This document shows, piece after piece, positions 19,454 to 31,191 of a DNA stretch of 64,000 nt. Within the stretch, counting starts at the first letter, position 1. The number at the start of each line of letters is the position of its first letter. The stretch lies in NCBI RefSeq assembly GCF_019320115.1, contig NC_089581.1, forward strand, positions 94,424,802 through 94,488,801, given 5' to 3'. Source of the stretch: Miscanthus floridulus. Lineage: Eukaryota > Streptophyta > Magnoliopsida > Poales > Poaceae. The position numbers and the translations under genes are program-made. The notes below the pieces were generated by a model, which was not told the DNA's origin, did no database searches, and saw nothing but the letters and a program-made list of their open reading frames with translations.

Positions 19454-22400
19454 TGTAACACCCTAAAATTTGAATTTTTGGAAATAGAGCTAAAAAGATT
19501 TAATTTGGAATTTTTGTGCTCATGAAATATAGGAAAAAATTATTTTTCATTATATTAAAATTTATCATAAGGAGAACCAACATGATTGTGCATACATGCC
19601 AGTGCATTTGATTTATTTGGTTGAGTGGTTTTGATTCAAATTAAAAAATGGTTTAAATTGCTTTTGGGAATGAGTTTGAAAGTGGCTCTGAAGAAAAGAA
19701 AGGAAAAGAAAAAGAGAATTGGAAAATAAAAGAGTTTAAAAAGTTGCAAAATTTATTTTTGAAAACCTACCAAGAGTTCTTATCCTATTTTTGAATCAAA
19801 AGTATATTCAAAATAATATTTGAATTAGATTTGGTTCATATTTGAATTTGGTTTTAAAATAAGAAAAGAAAAGGATTTGGAAAAAAATAGAAACCCTCCT
19901 CTCTCTAATTTCTAGCCCAAAGGCCCAGCTCCCTCTCCTCTTCCTTTGCTTCCCCATAGCCTGTAACTGGCCTGCTCCTCCCTTCCCCCTCCTTCTCAGG
20001 CCCGAAGGCCATGAGGCCGGCCCAGCCAAGCCAACGGTCGTAGCCGATGGCAGCGCCACTTCCCTTTTGTCCTCTCTCTCACCGACAACTCGGTCCCACA
20101 CCTTGACTCGCTACCACCCTGGGCCTACACGTCAGTCCGTTCTCCTACCTCTCGTCGTTGATGCGGACACTGCTCCCACCGCCAAGTCCGCCTCTGCCAC
20201 ACCACGTCTTGCCTTGCGCCCCACGTTGTTTCCCGACCATAAAAAGTGAGGCTTTATGCCTGTGCCATCCCGTACCTGAGCCCTAGAGCAAGCCATAGTG
20301 CTGTTGGTGCCCTAGCGTGGCCCATCTGATTCCACCGAGAAAGCTCTACGTCGCTGTGCCAATTAGCCACTCCATCATACCTGTAAGTATCTTCTCTAGC
20401 TTCTAGTCGAGTTTGCGAACCCGTAAAACCCCTTAACTCCCACTATCTCACTCTGTTTTTTGTCTCCCTCACTACGCCATCACTCCACCGCCGCCATTGC
20501 TCGTCACCAGTATCCACTACTCGTGTTTAGCAGATGTAGATGGCTTTGTTGAGTTCGTCGTGGCCCAATCTATCTCCCAGAGCCAACCCCGACTCTAATT
20601 TAGTTCCGTAGCACTTTTCCCCAATTTCTCCATTAAGAAATTGCCAATGCCGGTGAAATCGCTGCCGCCCAGTCTCTGTTCCAGCCAGCCTGAGCCTCGG
20701 AGCCACCGTAGCCGTTCGATTTAGGATCAACGGTTGAAAATAGATCGTACCCCTTCGCGGGTCGTTTTGCTAAAGAGTCCTCCAAGTTTTTAAGTTTATA
20801 ACCCGCCATTCCTATAGTTTTGCTAAGAAGCCCCTGTGTTTTGCCGATTTAGAACCCGCGGTCCCTGACCCAAATTCAAAATCTAATTTTAAATATTTTA
20901 ATTTGAAATTGAGTTCTCTTTAATTACAAGAATGCCACCAACTTCATTAGGCCATATCTTCTCCGTTTTAACTCTGATTTGATCCGTTCAACTTGCGTTA
21001 GGTTCGTAATTTCATAATCTACATGTTCATACTACTGTTAGATATGTTTTCAACTTATAAAATTTGAGGTTAGATTTAATCTTTTATGTTATTAAAGGAA
21101 ATCTTGTTTAATTCATATCTTCTACGTTTTAGCTCTGACTTGACCTGTTCAAGTTGTGCTAGATTCACTACCTTGAGATCTACGCGTTAGTAATAATGTT
21201 TATCATATCACTATTTCTGGAATTTCATGGTTTAAACTCTGATTTGGATAATAATTATGCAACTGGATTTTACAAATAAAATATGATTTGTTTTACTTTA
21301 GTTTTATAATTCAAATCTAAATTTGACTTAATTCAATTTATATAAGCTTTTATATAGTTAAAACACGTGAAGCTTATAGTTTTATATTTTCTCTTATGAG
21401 TAGATCTTTCGGTAGCCGTTTCTTTCAAACTGTAGCTCTGATTAGAGTGCTTTTCACGGCTGTGTGTTCGTAGTAACATGTAGAACATCTTTAAAACCTT
21501 TTTACTCACTATTTATTATGTTTTGTCTACTGTTCTAATTTAGATCTATTGTTTGTTTCGTGTATGATTGCATGGATGCTTGTGTGGTGCTTAATGATCT
21601 TGTCTAGTCGGTGAGTTTTACATGGTGATCAAGAAGGAATCCTTTTGAGTTTATGAATTAGCAGAAGAAGGATGTAAGTTTAAGGCAAGTATAGCATGGG
21701 ATCATCCTTGTTTCCTATCAACTTTAATACATTTAATTCATATTACATGTGTCACCTTGATAGGGATTCCCTAGAATTGAACTTATACCTTGTCTCCTAT
21801 GGGATATGCATTGGGTAGTATGATGCTAGTGCTCAATTAAAGACCATGATCTTATAACTTGACTAATGGTATATGCAATAAACATTAAAAGATGCTTTTT
21901 AGCAACAAGGAATCAAGGGGGCTAGAGCATTAGGCTGTTTTTATGGTGCTCTAGATTCCTCTCCCTAAGGACTTATCTGTAAGTGATCATTCGGGACTTG
22001 CAGTACAGCTGTGAGGGCTACATGGCTCTGGCTTTAGCTCAGTATAAGGACCTTTTCTAGCTTGTTAGTGGTTACCTTTATTAGCATAAGAATGGATTGC
22101 CAAATCAGGTATAGTGCAGCCTCTGTCCACTTGTGTATAGGCTGCGGGTCATTGTGCCATTGAGAAGGGGGGCTCTACATCTATTTGCTGAGTGAATCTA
22201 ATGCCCCTAACTTGTTAGATGAACCTTTGAAAGGCTTCATAGTGAACCCTATCGACCTTCCTTGGAAGTGGGTCAAGAGATTAGCTACCTCGGGCGAAAG
22301 GGTAAATCCTGACTCATAGTTAAAGTGTACAACCTCTGTAGAGTGTAAAACTAGTATATCAGCCATGCACATGGTCATAAGCGGCCTTGGAACCCTTACG

Positions 22401-22925
22401 GAATAGATGATGAACACTGATGATACTGATGATAAAGATGCTCATTAATGGTTAATTGTTTATGCTATTCATTATTCATGTTTACTTGATCATGTGTTTA
22501 TATGGGCTTGTGATAAACTTGTTGCTACTGCTATGCTAAAATTGTGACCATTAAAAGCTAATTGCAGTTAAACTAGTGTCAGCCTTTTTGAGCCTCATGA
22601 ACCCCATGTTATATTTGTTGAGTATGACATGTACTTACACTTGCTTTACTTTAAATCTTTGGAAAAATCCCGAATGGGTACAAGATTGCTAGAGTTTGGA
22701 GGAATTAGTCTTGTGATCAACCAATCAGTTGTCCCTATGGAATTGGAGTCTTCACCCAAAGATTAGAGTGGTCTTTCCATTGTTTGCTATCTAAGGTTAT
22801 ATCCTTTATACTAAGTATGTTATATATTATGCATTGTCTATTGATATTACCTTTATTTGTAGCTATATATGAGATTTGACTTCCTGGGCTCACATATGGT
22901 GTGTATCTGGTTTGTCCTTAAAACC
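19454..22925 (+). repeat. Tekay-1 3' LTR (3.47 kb), last ~20 bp missing
   Basis: Starts TGTAACACCC and is collinear with the first LTR. It stops at TCCTTAAAACC (22925), where the other copy goes on with GGGTGCTATA, so its terminus and target duplication were removed by a small deletion or a later rearrangement. ORFs at 19808-20101, 20067-20249, 20527-20730 and 22181-22417 are chance frames. Confidence 0.9.
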
Positions 22926-24121
22926 ATAGTAGACTTGCCACCTCTTGTGGTTATGGCATTCACCCTTTCAAGGTTAGTAGCAATAGGCAGAGCAGCGGCT
23001 AACTAGGCTAATTGTGATTCTATCTTTTTATTATTGCTAACTTGGTCTTTCATGGCAGAAGAAAAACTATCCATTTTGGTATTTATGTTTTCTAGGACCT
23101 TATCATTAAAAGCAAGCTTCTTAGATATATTTTCATCCATCCTAGCTTGTTCTAAGATCAAGTCTCTCAAGGATGGCTGCTTCGAAGGATAATTACATGG
23201 GTAGTTACCTTGGTAATTTGACCGTTGTTGTTGTTGATTTCATCCTTGTTTCTGTTGTTGTGGAGCAGAGTTGTTGATGACAATGTTTGAATCTTCTTGA
23301 TATTCGAGGAAATCAACCCCCAAATACTCTCCACATACATTTTGAGAATTAAAAACATCTTGAATGGCCTAACAATCTTTCTTGTAATTGGCTCGTTGTT
23401 CAAGCCAATTCAACAAGATGGCCATCTTGGTTGATAGTGCACACACCTCTTTTGGTACTTCTTCGCTATTATTGCAAGCTTGAATACTACATTGAGACCA
23501 GCCTTGATTATAGGCTATCTTTTTCATAAGAGTCTTAGCTTTTCCAAGGGTGAGTGACATAAATGTTCCTCCAGCAGTAGCATTAAATTGTTCATGAGCT
23601 TTCTTAGTTAATCCATGGTAAAAGTTTTGCATGACCAACCAATCCTCCATCCCATGATGAGGACAATCTGAAATGTATTCCTAGAAACGTTCCCATGCTC
23701 CTGGAATGGTTTCTCCTTTCTGCTGTTGGAAGTTGGAAATCTTTCCTCTTAAGGCATTGGCTTTGCCTATAGGGAAAAAATTTGCTAGGAAGGCCTTCAA
23801 ACACTTTGCCCATGTGTTGATGTCATCTTTGTTGGTGTAGAACCACTGCTCCGCCCTTCCCACTAGCGAGAATGGAAATAGGCAAAGTAGTATGATATCT
23901 TAAGTGACGTCCTTGATGGTGATCGTGCTACTAATCTCTAGGAAATTCTAAAGATGAGCACTAGCATCTTCATGTACCTTCCCGCTAAACAGGGTAGCTT
24001 GCACCATGTTGATGAGGCTTGGCTTGAGCTCAAACTCAAGGTTGTTGGTTTTGAGTGTTGGTCTACTGTGAATGTTCTTCGTGCTTGGAGCAAAGAATTC
24101 TCATAGTGTCTTGTTAGCCAT
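22926..24121 (-). pseudogene. gag: Athila-type Gag (Athila-1), minus strand
   Basis: Start ATG at 24119-24121 (MANKT). Across several frames and stops the Athila gag blocks appear in order: FELKPSLINMVQ, FPFSLVGRAEQWFY, FLANFFPIGKANALRGKIS, ETIPGAWERF, CPHHGMEDWLVMQNFYHGL, KTLMKKIAYNQGW. A Gln/Asn-rich stretch follows, and finally a helical tail with DKVLENINTKMDSFSSAM and LAAALPIA at the left edge. It encodes the capsid protein of a gypsy element of the Athila lineage. It is broken by frameshifts around 23650 and 23380 and truncated at 22926 against the Tekay LTR. Confidence 0.85.
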
Positions 24122-24327
24122 AGCTTCAGAAACTGGTGTTGAGCTTCCTCTTAATTGATTTGGTTCTAATTGATGGAGATTGTTGATGAATCACAACCAA
24201 TCCTACAATACCCTGTATAAGATATGAACAAAGACAAACAAGGGTAAGCCTGCTAAAGCGGAGGTGCTTAGTTATGATTTCATCAATAAGTATTTATTTG
24301 ATCAATTCTCTTAGCCTTGTGCCCCTC
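24122..24327 (-). other. Leader of Athila-1
   Basis: Short untranslated region between primer site and gag ATG; no feature recognised. Confidence 0.5.
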
Positions 24328-24407
24328 CCTGGCAACGGTGCCAGAAATGCTTGTTGCATTTCTTAGTATCACTCTTTACTAAGTTGTCATCCCAAGCATT
24401 GATGCCA
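24328..24407 (-). other. Doubled primer-binding site of Athila-1
   Basis: On the minus strand the inner site reads TGGCACCGTTGCCAGG (24328-24343), close to the tRNA-Asp-type site TGGCGCCGTTGCC used by Athila elements. A second, weaker site TGGCATCAATGCTTGGG occupies 24391-24407. Each is preceded by GCATTTC and an ACA-ending LTR-like terminus (at 24352 and 24417), so a roughly 65-bp module is duplicated. Confidence 0.75.
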
Positions 24408-24416
24408 GAAATGCAT

Positions 24417-25924
24417 TGTTAGTAATTATTAAGAACACTTGTAAAATTATATATACTAAATATCCGCAAGCTCATAGATGATATACTATTGTAGCATTTC
24501 ACCCAGGAGTATACCAGGTATCGTTATTTATATTTTATCTATAGGGAGGAGCGATGGGGTTGGCACAGAGACATTGTTAAATATGTATACTTATGACAAG
24601 ATCATTAACTCTGATGCTATAACAGGGGTAAGTCAAATGATAAATAAATGATAAGTGTAAGGCATTGATAGTAATCTAGAGATAGAAATAGATACTCATA
24701 AATGTAGCATGGCTAGGCAGGAGATTAGTTAAGATCAAAATATTTCTAAGTCATTCCTTATTTACTAAGTCTTTTGTACACCCAAGTATATACACTCTCA
24801 TCTATAGCATAATTAACTTTGGATCTATGCATAAGGACCATTACTAAGGAAGATCAAGAACATAGCCTACAAAGGGGGAGTGGACTACAAAGGACTCAAC
24901 AGGAGTGTCACATCCATGATCTACCACATGACCCAGAGTGTAGAATGCATCCATAGGTAAATAGTATTTAAGCACCACACTTACATAATGTTGACCACTT
25001 GACTCACTTGAGTATTGAGCTAAGCGCTTTGCGAACATATGCATATATTCATAATCAATCATAACTATATCAAGCATATAACTAGAGCAAACTAGGAACA
25101 TAATAAATAGCAACATAGTATTGAAGTAGCACAAAGTCATAAATAAAGAGGATACAATGGATATACCGGCCTCTAGATGGCGAATCAAGAATCCTAAGCA
25201 ATAGCCCAAGCTCTACTTAAATCTTGCTAGCTAGCCTATACTAGGACTTGAAGAATTGGACCTCTATTCTCTTCTCTATGGAAACCCTAATTTCTGATCT
25301 GATCCTGACTTATGGCAATTTACAAGGGAGGGGGCAGGGGCTGATATATAGGCCATAGCGTCAATCCTGAGCCCTTGAATCAAACCGACTTGAATAAATG
25401 GCATAGATGCAATCCTTAAGGTGGTGGAGAACTGACGTAGCAAGGCAGAGATTAACAAGTGGGGCCAGGGGCTAGCCAGCCCCACCTGGCAGCGCCTCGA
25501 TCTTTGCTTTGGTGTGGTGTCTTCCTGAGTCTTCTAGAACCTTCAGGGGTAGTTTTCGCTATGGATAAGCATAATTTAATTTGACATTTTGATCCTCCTT
25601 GATGGTTTTCTAGATAAACCCTGCTGAAAACATAGATTCACCAAAACTTGTGGAAATTGTTAGTTTAAACCCATAAGTCTATGTTGGTGGTCATTTTCAT
25701 GCATGATTTCAAGTTATATCGATGGTTTATGATGGATGATAACTACCGTCAACACTCTACTTCTTACACTAAGCTACACTACACTTCTAGTTACCTCTGT
25801 TTGTGTGATCAAAACCTTTTTTATCTTTTTCCATCCATCATCCATACTACCCTCATCACCCCCGTGTTGCTAGACATATTTACTTAGTCTACCTAACCAT
25901 AGTTCCCAACACATCCTCCTGCCT
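24417..25924 (-). repeat. Athila-1 5' LTR (minus strand), outer end uncertain
   Basis: From TGTTAGTAATT (24417), the AT-rich start resembles the LTR start at 37105 (TCCGCAAGC..., GTAGCATTTCACCC, AGTATACC). Minus-strand TATA CCTATATATC lies at 25349-25358 with GC-richer sequence around it. The outer end is not defined because LTR sequence of the opposite orientation begins around 25925. The ORFs 24844-25209 and 25276-25485 lie within this LTR and have no family hallmarks. Confidence 0.65.
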
Positions 25925-26043
25925 TCTTTTGGGAAAATATAAATTTGACACTTGGTACTCATCAAGAGAAGTGCTACACGATAGTTCTATCCGCTTATGG
26001 AATCCCCTTTCCTATATACACACATACGAACCATCAGCAAACA
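25925..26043 (+). repeat. Athila-2 5' LTR, 3' end only (plus strand)
   Basis: TTGGGAAAATATAAAT...AGAAGTGCTA...CCGCTTATGGAAT matches the reverse complement of the Athila-3 LTR start (37105-37200). It ends AGCAAACA at 26043, immediately before a primer site. The 5' part of this LTR is missing or merged with Athila-1. Confidence 0.65.
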
Positions 26044-26047
26044 TTTC

Positions 26048-26124
26048 TAGCACCGTTGCTAGGGACATAAACCTAGTAGCAATGTTAAGAAATGTCAACA
26101 AGCATTTCTGGCACCATTGTCGAT
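26048..26124 (+). other. Doubled primer-binding site of Athila-2
   Basis: TAGCACCGTTGCTAGGGA (26048-26065) and TGGCACCATTGTCGA (26109-26123), 61 bp apart. Both are tRNA-Asp-type and both follow ATTTC. The LTR-like terminus TCAACA ends at 26100. This mirrors the arrangement at 24328-24407. Confidence 0.75.
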
Positions 26125-26249
26125 GAAGGCAACTGGTGTGTGTTACTAATCTGTCGTTAGGTTCTACTAGCTTGGTCTTCATCTTAGCAACCTTCTTTTC
26201 CTTTTCCTTTTTCTCTTTTTAGTTACCTTCTTTTCTTCATAGCACGGTC

Positions 26250-27245
26250 ATGGCTAATAGGACCATCCATGAGTTTTCTGCCCCTTCGGCTCCTAATGTA
26301 GCCACTGGTCTTGACGTCATCAATGTAGACACTCACTTTGAGCTCAAGCCCACATTGATCATGATGGTGCAAGCTGGCCCTTTCTATGGTAAAGCCCATG
26401 AAGATGCTAATGCGCATCTCCAACATTTCTTGGAGATCTGTAGTACTTTTACCGTTAAGGGTGTGACCCAAGAGGCCATACATCTTTGTCTTTTCCCCTT
26501 CTCTTTGTGGGAAAAGTGAAACAATGGTTCTACTTGAACTGTAATGCTATAGATACATGTGACAAGTATTCCAATGCTTTCCTAGTTAAGTTCTTCCCGA
26601 TGGGTAAGACCAATGCTCTTTGCAACAAAATCTCTAGCTTTCAACAGCAAGCTGATGAGTCTATTCCTAAAGCCTGGGAACAAATGCAAGGGTATGTCAC
26701 CGCATGCCCACACCATGGTATGGAAGACTGGCTTTTGATCTAGAACTTCTACCATGGCTTAGTTCCGTTGGATAGGAGCCATTTAGATGCTGCCGCTGGA
26801 GGTGCTTTCTTTTTTCTTAATGTCACAGATGCCAAGGCATTGATCGAGAAGATGGCTTACAACCAAGGATGGAGCAATGAATAATTACAGCCCTACAAAT
26901 GAGGTATGCATTCTCTTAAAGAAGCTAACATGCTTGCAGCTAAGGTAGATCTGCTCACAAAGAGACTAGAAAATTATGAGAAAATGAGTGCCCAATAAAT
27001 TGTACAAGCCATGGACACCCACATGACTTATGAAGTTTGTGGAGAGACTGAACATTCAGGTAACTTCTGCCCTAAGACCCATGAAGACCTCAACTTTGTC
27101 AAAAATGACAACAGTTTTCATCCTCAAAATCAAGGATTGAATCAGCGCTCCAACAACCAAGGAGGTAATAATTACAATAATTATTCGCAACATCTGAGTA
27201 ATCAAGGTAATGGTTATCCTTTCCTTAAAGATCTTGTCTATAGTT
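26250..27245 (+). pseudogene. gag: Athila-type Gag (Athila-2), plus strand
   Basis: ATG at 26250 (MANRTIHEFSAPS). Blocks in order: FELKPTLIMMVQAGPFYGK, frameshift near 26500, KQWFYLNCNAIDT, FPMGKTNALCNKISSFQQQ, ESIPKAWEQ, CPHHGMEDWL, stop at 26741-26743, then NFYHGL. The nucleocapsid region near 27020 reads YEVCGETEHSGNFCP, a CCHC knuckle whose first Cys is Tyr. An Asn/Gln-rich tail follows, then TAA. It is homologous to 22926-24121 in opposite orientation. The structural protein is dead in this copy. Confidence 0.87.
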
Positions 27246-28165
27246 AAGGAAGAATGACTGATAGTATAAATAAGAATCTCCATGCTAATGACAAGATGTT
27301 GGAAAATATAAATGCTAAATTGGATGATTTTTTTCTTCTATAAAGAATCAACTTAGCTTTAATAAGATGTTAGAAACCCAATTAACACAATTAGCAGCTG
27401 CTATCCCATCTTTTGAGAAAGGAAGAATTCCTGGCAAGCCTAAAGAATTCATGGAGACCGCCAACCTTGTCACATCAAGGTATGATTTTGGTTTAGATGG
27501 TTGGGGTGTTCCTATTAAGAAAAGTGATCCTGGAAGTCCTGTTATTACTTGCTCTATTGGTCCTCATACTTTTGAAAATGCAATTTGAGATCTTGGATCT
27601 AGTGTAAACATAATGTCTAAGGAAACTCATGAAAACTTGTTCTACACTAAATTAGCTCCAACTTCTGTCTATTTAAAACTAGCTGATTAGTCAGTGTGCT
27701 ATGTAGAAGGAATAGCTCTAGACCTTTTGGTCAAGATTAGAGATGCTTACGTTCCCGCTGATTTTGTAGTATTAAATATGGGAATTAGCAAGGATGCACC
27801 CCTCATCCTTGGCTGTCCTTTCCTCAATATAGCTAATGCTTATATATATGTGCATCTGGACGAATTCAATTCCACCTGGATGGAAAGAAAGAAACATTTG
27901 CTTTTGCCTCTAGGAAACCTGTCTTTTACGAGAAACAAGAATGGAAGAAGCAGCCAAGGAAGAGAAGAACCAGATACCCAAGCCAATTGAGGAGAAGGAA
28001 GAGCCTGGCAAGAATAAGCCAAAGCCAAGAGGGACATGGCACAAGAAGAAAGAAACATCATCTACATCATCGTCGCCTAATCCTATGCACATCTCTAAGG
28101 AGGGTAAGGAGGGAGAATTCCCGTACAAGCAAGAAGAACCACCACGCAAGGAAGAACAACCGTGA
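27246..28165 (+). pseudogene. pol: Athila-type Gag tail and protease (Athila-2)
   Basis: Begins with the gag tail LTQLAAAIPSFEKG. The retropepsin follows: CSIGPHTFENAI, then a TGA (27586-27588) where Athila has Cys, then DLGSSVNIM (the Athila DLGAS-type active site), LKLAD, DFVVLNM and the flap/alpha-helix block PLILGCPFL. A Lys/Glu/Pro-rich linker ends at 28165 (TGA). RT, RNase H and integrase that should follow are absent, so the element is deleted and non-autonomous. Confidence 0.82.
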
Positions 28166-29863
28166 GCCGGTACTAGAAGGTACACTTTTACTACATTTCC
28201 ATTGCATTTAGTATAGGTTGCATTTGCATATTTTCCTTTTGAACTGTGCATTACATGTTAGGTTATTAATTGCATTGCATGTTTACATTTTCAATAAAGG
28301 TACTTATGAAGTACTAGCATTCATAATAATATAAAAAAAGAAAAAAATATTTGAATAAAATAAATTTTGTAATAAATAGGCTTAGTAATAAATTATCGTA
28401 GTAGTAGTAATAAATAAAGATTCACGAAGAGCCGCCCGAGAAGAAGATTCCAACCTCCGCAAAAGGCATGCTTGGGGGAGAATCTCTCCCACTCAGGTAT
28501 GAAGTTATTCACACCTTCTCTTTTATCCGCATTAATTCTTTGTATTGAATGAAATGCATGATATATACAATAATAATAGTAGCATAACAATGACAATATA
28601 ATATGAATACAACTATGCTATTATAACCATTGTAGAAGAGAATTATTAAAGCTTCCTTAAACACTCTTGCTATGGAAATTGATGTTCAAATACCTTTTGG
28701 AAATGATGAATAGTTGCTCTATGATACTTTGCAAAAGCTTGCTATACAACCCTTTACTTCTCAAGTTTTGAGCATGTAAAATTAGAGTTCATCTTAAGTT
28801 GACTGCTTTTGTGGGTTGTGAATGTTAGAACCAAGTATAGGCTTTTGTGAGATATGTGTGGTAAAGATTAGAGTAATTCTTTTTTAACTTGTCTGAGGAA
28901 TAGTTGAGACAACTTGGAGTTTTGTTCTTACAAAAAGATAAAAACCCTTGCTAGAAAAATGGTGAAAAAATTCCTGCCAAAACCAAATATATGCTTTCTG
29001 ATATGATAAGCCTACATGAAAAACTGCTTGTTTGTTTTGAGCTTTGTCAAGCCTTGTTGATCTGACTAGAGAAGCTTGTCATACCTTTTGATCAAGATCA
29101 CGTACACTCCATATAGATACATATGCTACTTCTACACTAGAAGTATGCAACCACCATTCCATATTTATGCACCCCTTGCTCCATAAGAGACATATGTTGA
29201 TACCCCCTCTAGCTACCTATCATTATAAAGTGAGGCATGGGCTACTGAAAAGAGAGAGAGAGAGAGAGAAAAGAGCAAAAGCTCTATAGTTCAAAAAAAG
29301 AGAGAAGAAAAAGAGAAAGAGAAAGAATAAGGTAGCAATGCCCTCTCAAAAAGGAAGCTAGAGGAAGGGAAGTTCTCAAAAGGAGTACCACTTCCACCAA
29401 ATACCACACACTTGCACATCTTGATCATTTTGTATGACTTGTTGCTCCTTGTGATCCAAGCGTTTGACTTAGCAATAAATTCATATAAGCCTTAGAGTAG
29501 GAGAAAGGCCAAGATCTTCTAGCCTTGGGGAGGATTTAAACACCATTGAGAGATTGAGTGTACCATTTGTGGAACTAGGCAAGTTTTTCTTTCAAAAATC
29601 TTAAAACCTCTAGGAAGTCTTAGCTAAACCAAAGTAGGGAAGAAAGTTTGTATCTATGCTATATTAATCTCGCAACTGTCTATGTCAAGGTGAAAGCTAT
29701 AAGCCCCATATGGCTAAGCCTGATGGTGGATTTCTAACACTAACTTGCTCAACTCAAGAGATAGTATTGGTTTGTATATGAGTTTTTGTAGGGCATTACA
29801 TTAAAGCAATTCTTGATCCAACATGCTAAACCCGCATCTTTGCTCAGGACTAGCGAAGGGGTA
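28166..29863 (+). other. Non-coding 3' spacer of Athila-2
   Basis: No ORF above 82 codons on either strand and no envelope-like protein visible. Contains a polypurine-like GCTTGGGGGAG (28470-28480) repeated exactly before the LTR, and a GA-rich run at 29248-29333. Confidence 0.6.
29248..29333 (+). repeat. GA/GAA-rich microsatellite
   Basis: (GA)n run followed by GAGAAGAAAAAGAGAAAG-type purine sequence on the plus strand. Confidence 0.9.
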
Positions 29864-29876
29864 GCTTGGGGGAGCT
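29864..29876 (+). other. Polypurine tract of Athila-2
   Basis: GCTTGGGGGAGCT immediately before a TGTTG LTR start at 29877. Confidence 0.7.
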
Positions 29877-29930
29877 TGTTGATGGTCACTAAACACCCAA
29901 TTTGACCATCAACATGAAGCAGAGAGTGAG
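29877..29930 (+). repeat. Start of Athila-2 3' LTR with 12-bp inverted repeat
   Basis: TGTTGATGGTCA (29877-29888) and TGACCATCAACA (29903-29914) form a perfect 12-bp inverted repeat around 14 bases. The LTR is cut after 54 bp by the next element. Confidence 0.6.
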
Positions 29931-31175
29931 TTTTGGTATTTCCTAGCATAAGCGAAAGAATCCGCAAGCGCACGGATATACCATCATAGCACTTCACCCG
30001 GAAGTATTTATGGTATTGTATTTTCCCAAAGGAACAGATGTATAAAGTCTCTTAGCTACTCGCCTAAGATAACAAGGAGAAGGATTGCTCGGGTAGTGAG
30101 GTTTTCTAAGGGTAGAGGTCCTAAGTTAAGATAGCCTTGCCACTATAGACTTACTTAGGGCACCGACTTATACTTGGTTTGCTAAGTACCTCCGGCTTCT
30201 AGCTCTACACTGAACCCAAACATGGGGGATTACAAGGGATGGACAGGGCTATCACCACCTGTCGCTTACCCCTCCACCGTAGGGAATGAGGCAAACAAAG
30301 GTAGCCTCTAGCCTAGACAACACGTCTATGCTATCGACTACTACTCTAGTGCGCATGCAAGGGTTATCTGTCTTTATCAACACCCTTTTACTAGAGTATC
30401 CATCATGAGAATGGACGATGAACTCACAAGAATATAGTGATCAAAGATAACTTTTTTTAAGAACTCAACACCAAAGATAAACACGAACCTTAGACTCCAA
30501 GTAGTACTTGGTTCGTTGAGGTACAAATGTAGAGGGAGCCGACAACCCTGGCACTCCATCTACTCGATGTATTAGGGTCACCAAGTACAAGAAGTAGAGG
30601 TAGCCGACACTCCAGTACTCCTCCAACTCATAGCTGACTCACTCTCTATTCTAATTCTAGCTAAAGCCAAGGTAGCAATGAAGCTCTTCTTCTCTCTTGC
30701 TCTCTTGTGTGTTAATGATCCATGAATGTGAAGGGGGTCTTCTTATATAGGCTTGAGGAGGTTGGTTTGCTTGGTATTTTAGGAAAGCACCACATGCAAC
30801 CACCTCCACATGCATTAAATGCACCGCCTGAGAAAGGTGGGGCTAGGTGGAGCTGGGTGCGGTGCGGCTGTACCTTGGGCTGCGCGCCTGGCCACCGTCT
30901 TTGGCATGTGGGCTCCTGGCTAGGCCTAGGCCTCTTCTATGCTGGTGTTCTACTCTGGTGTGTAGTATGAATGGGCTTTTGCATATGTTTTGCTTGAATG
31001 AGCCTTCTCAGGTGCGCATTTTGGTGCATTTTCACATGTTGCCCTGCAAAACATGTATATACCAAAAGTCATGGAAAATGTGAGTTGTAAGCCCTAATTC
31101 TAAGTTCTGGCATTCATATTTGTTTTATTTTGTTTAAATGTTGGCGGTAGAGATATGAGTTAAGCCTTGCCAAGA
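29931..31175 (-). repeat. Athila-3 3' LTR (left copy)
   Basis: Collinear with 37105-38358 over its length (1245 versus 1254 bp), including CATAAGCGAAAGAAT, GCACTTCACCC and the end TAAGCCTTGCCAAGA. Minus-strand TATA box TATATAAG at 30742-30749. Confidence 0.9.
30742..30749 (-). promoter_or_regulatory. TATA box, Athila-3 3' LTR
   Basis: TATATAAG on the minus strand, conserved in the right LTR (37919-37926). Confidence 0.65.
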
Positions 31176-31176
31176 A

Positions 31177-31191
31177 GCTCCCCCACACTTA
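31177..31191 (-). other. Polypurine tract of Athila-3
   Basis: Minus strand TAAGTGTGGGGGAGC, adjoining the LTR start. A near copy, CAAGTGTGGGGGAAGC, lies at 32479-32494. Confidence 0.8.

Larger units (their letters stand above)
7016..22925 (+). mobile_element. Tekay/Del-type Ty3-gypsy element (Tekay-1), heavily deleted
   Basis: Two collinear LTR copies of about 3.45 kb (7016-10018 plus 16586-16945, and 19454-22925) flank only about 2.5 kb of interior. LTR start TGTAACACCC, primer site TGGTATCAAAGC and a GGGGG-containing polypurine tract followed by TGTAACACCC are typical of Tekay/Del chromoviruses. The first LTR is interrupted twice: by SIRE-1 at its left end and by the element at 10019-16580. 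No intact pol remains. Confidence 0.87.

Noticed and set aside
24844..25209. 121-codon minus-strand ORF with hydrophobic segments (possible membrane protein)
   Set aside because: Sits inside the Athila-1 LTR next to its TATA box; no family resemblance, no second copy to test.
29248..29333. GA-rich run as a regulatory element
   Set aside because: Simple purine microsatellite in a non-coding spacer; no specific evidence of function.
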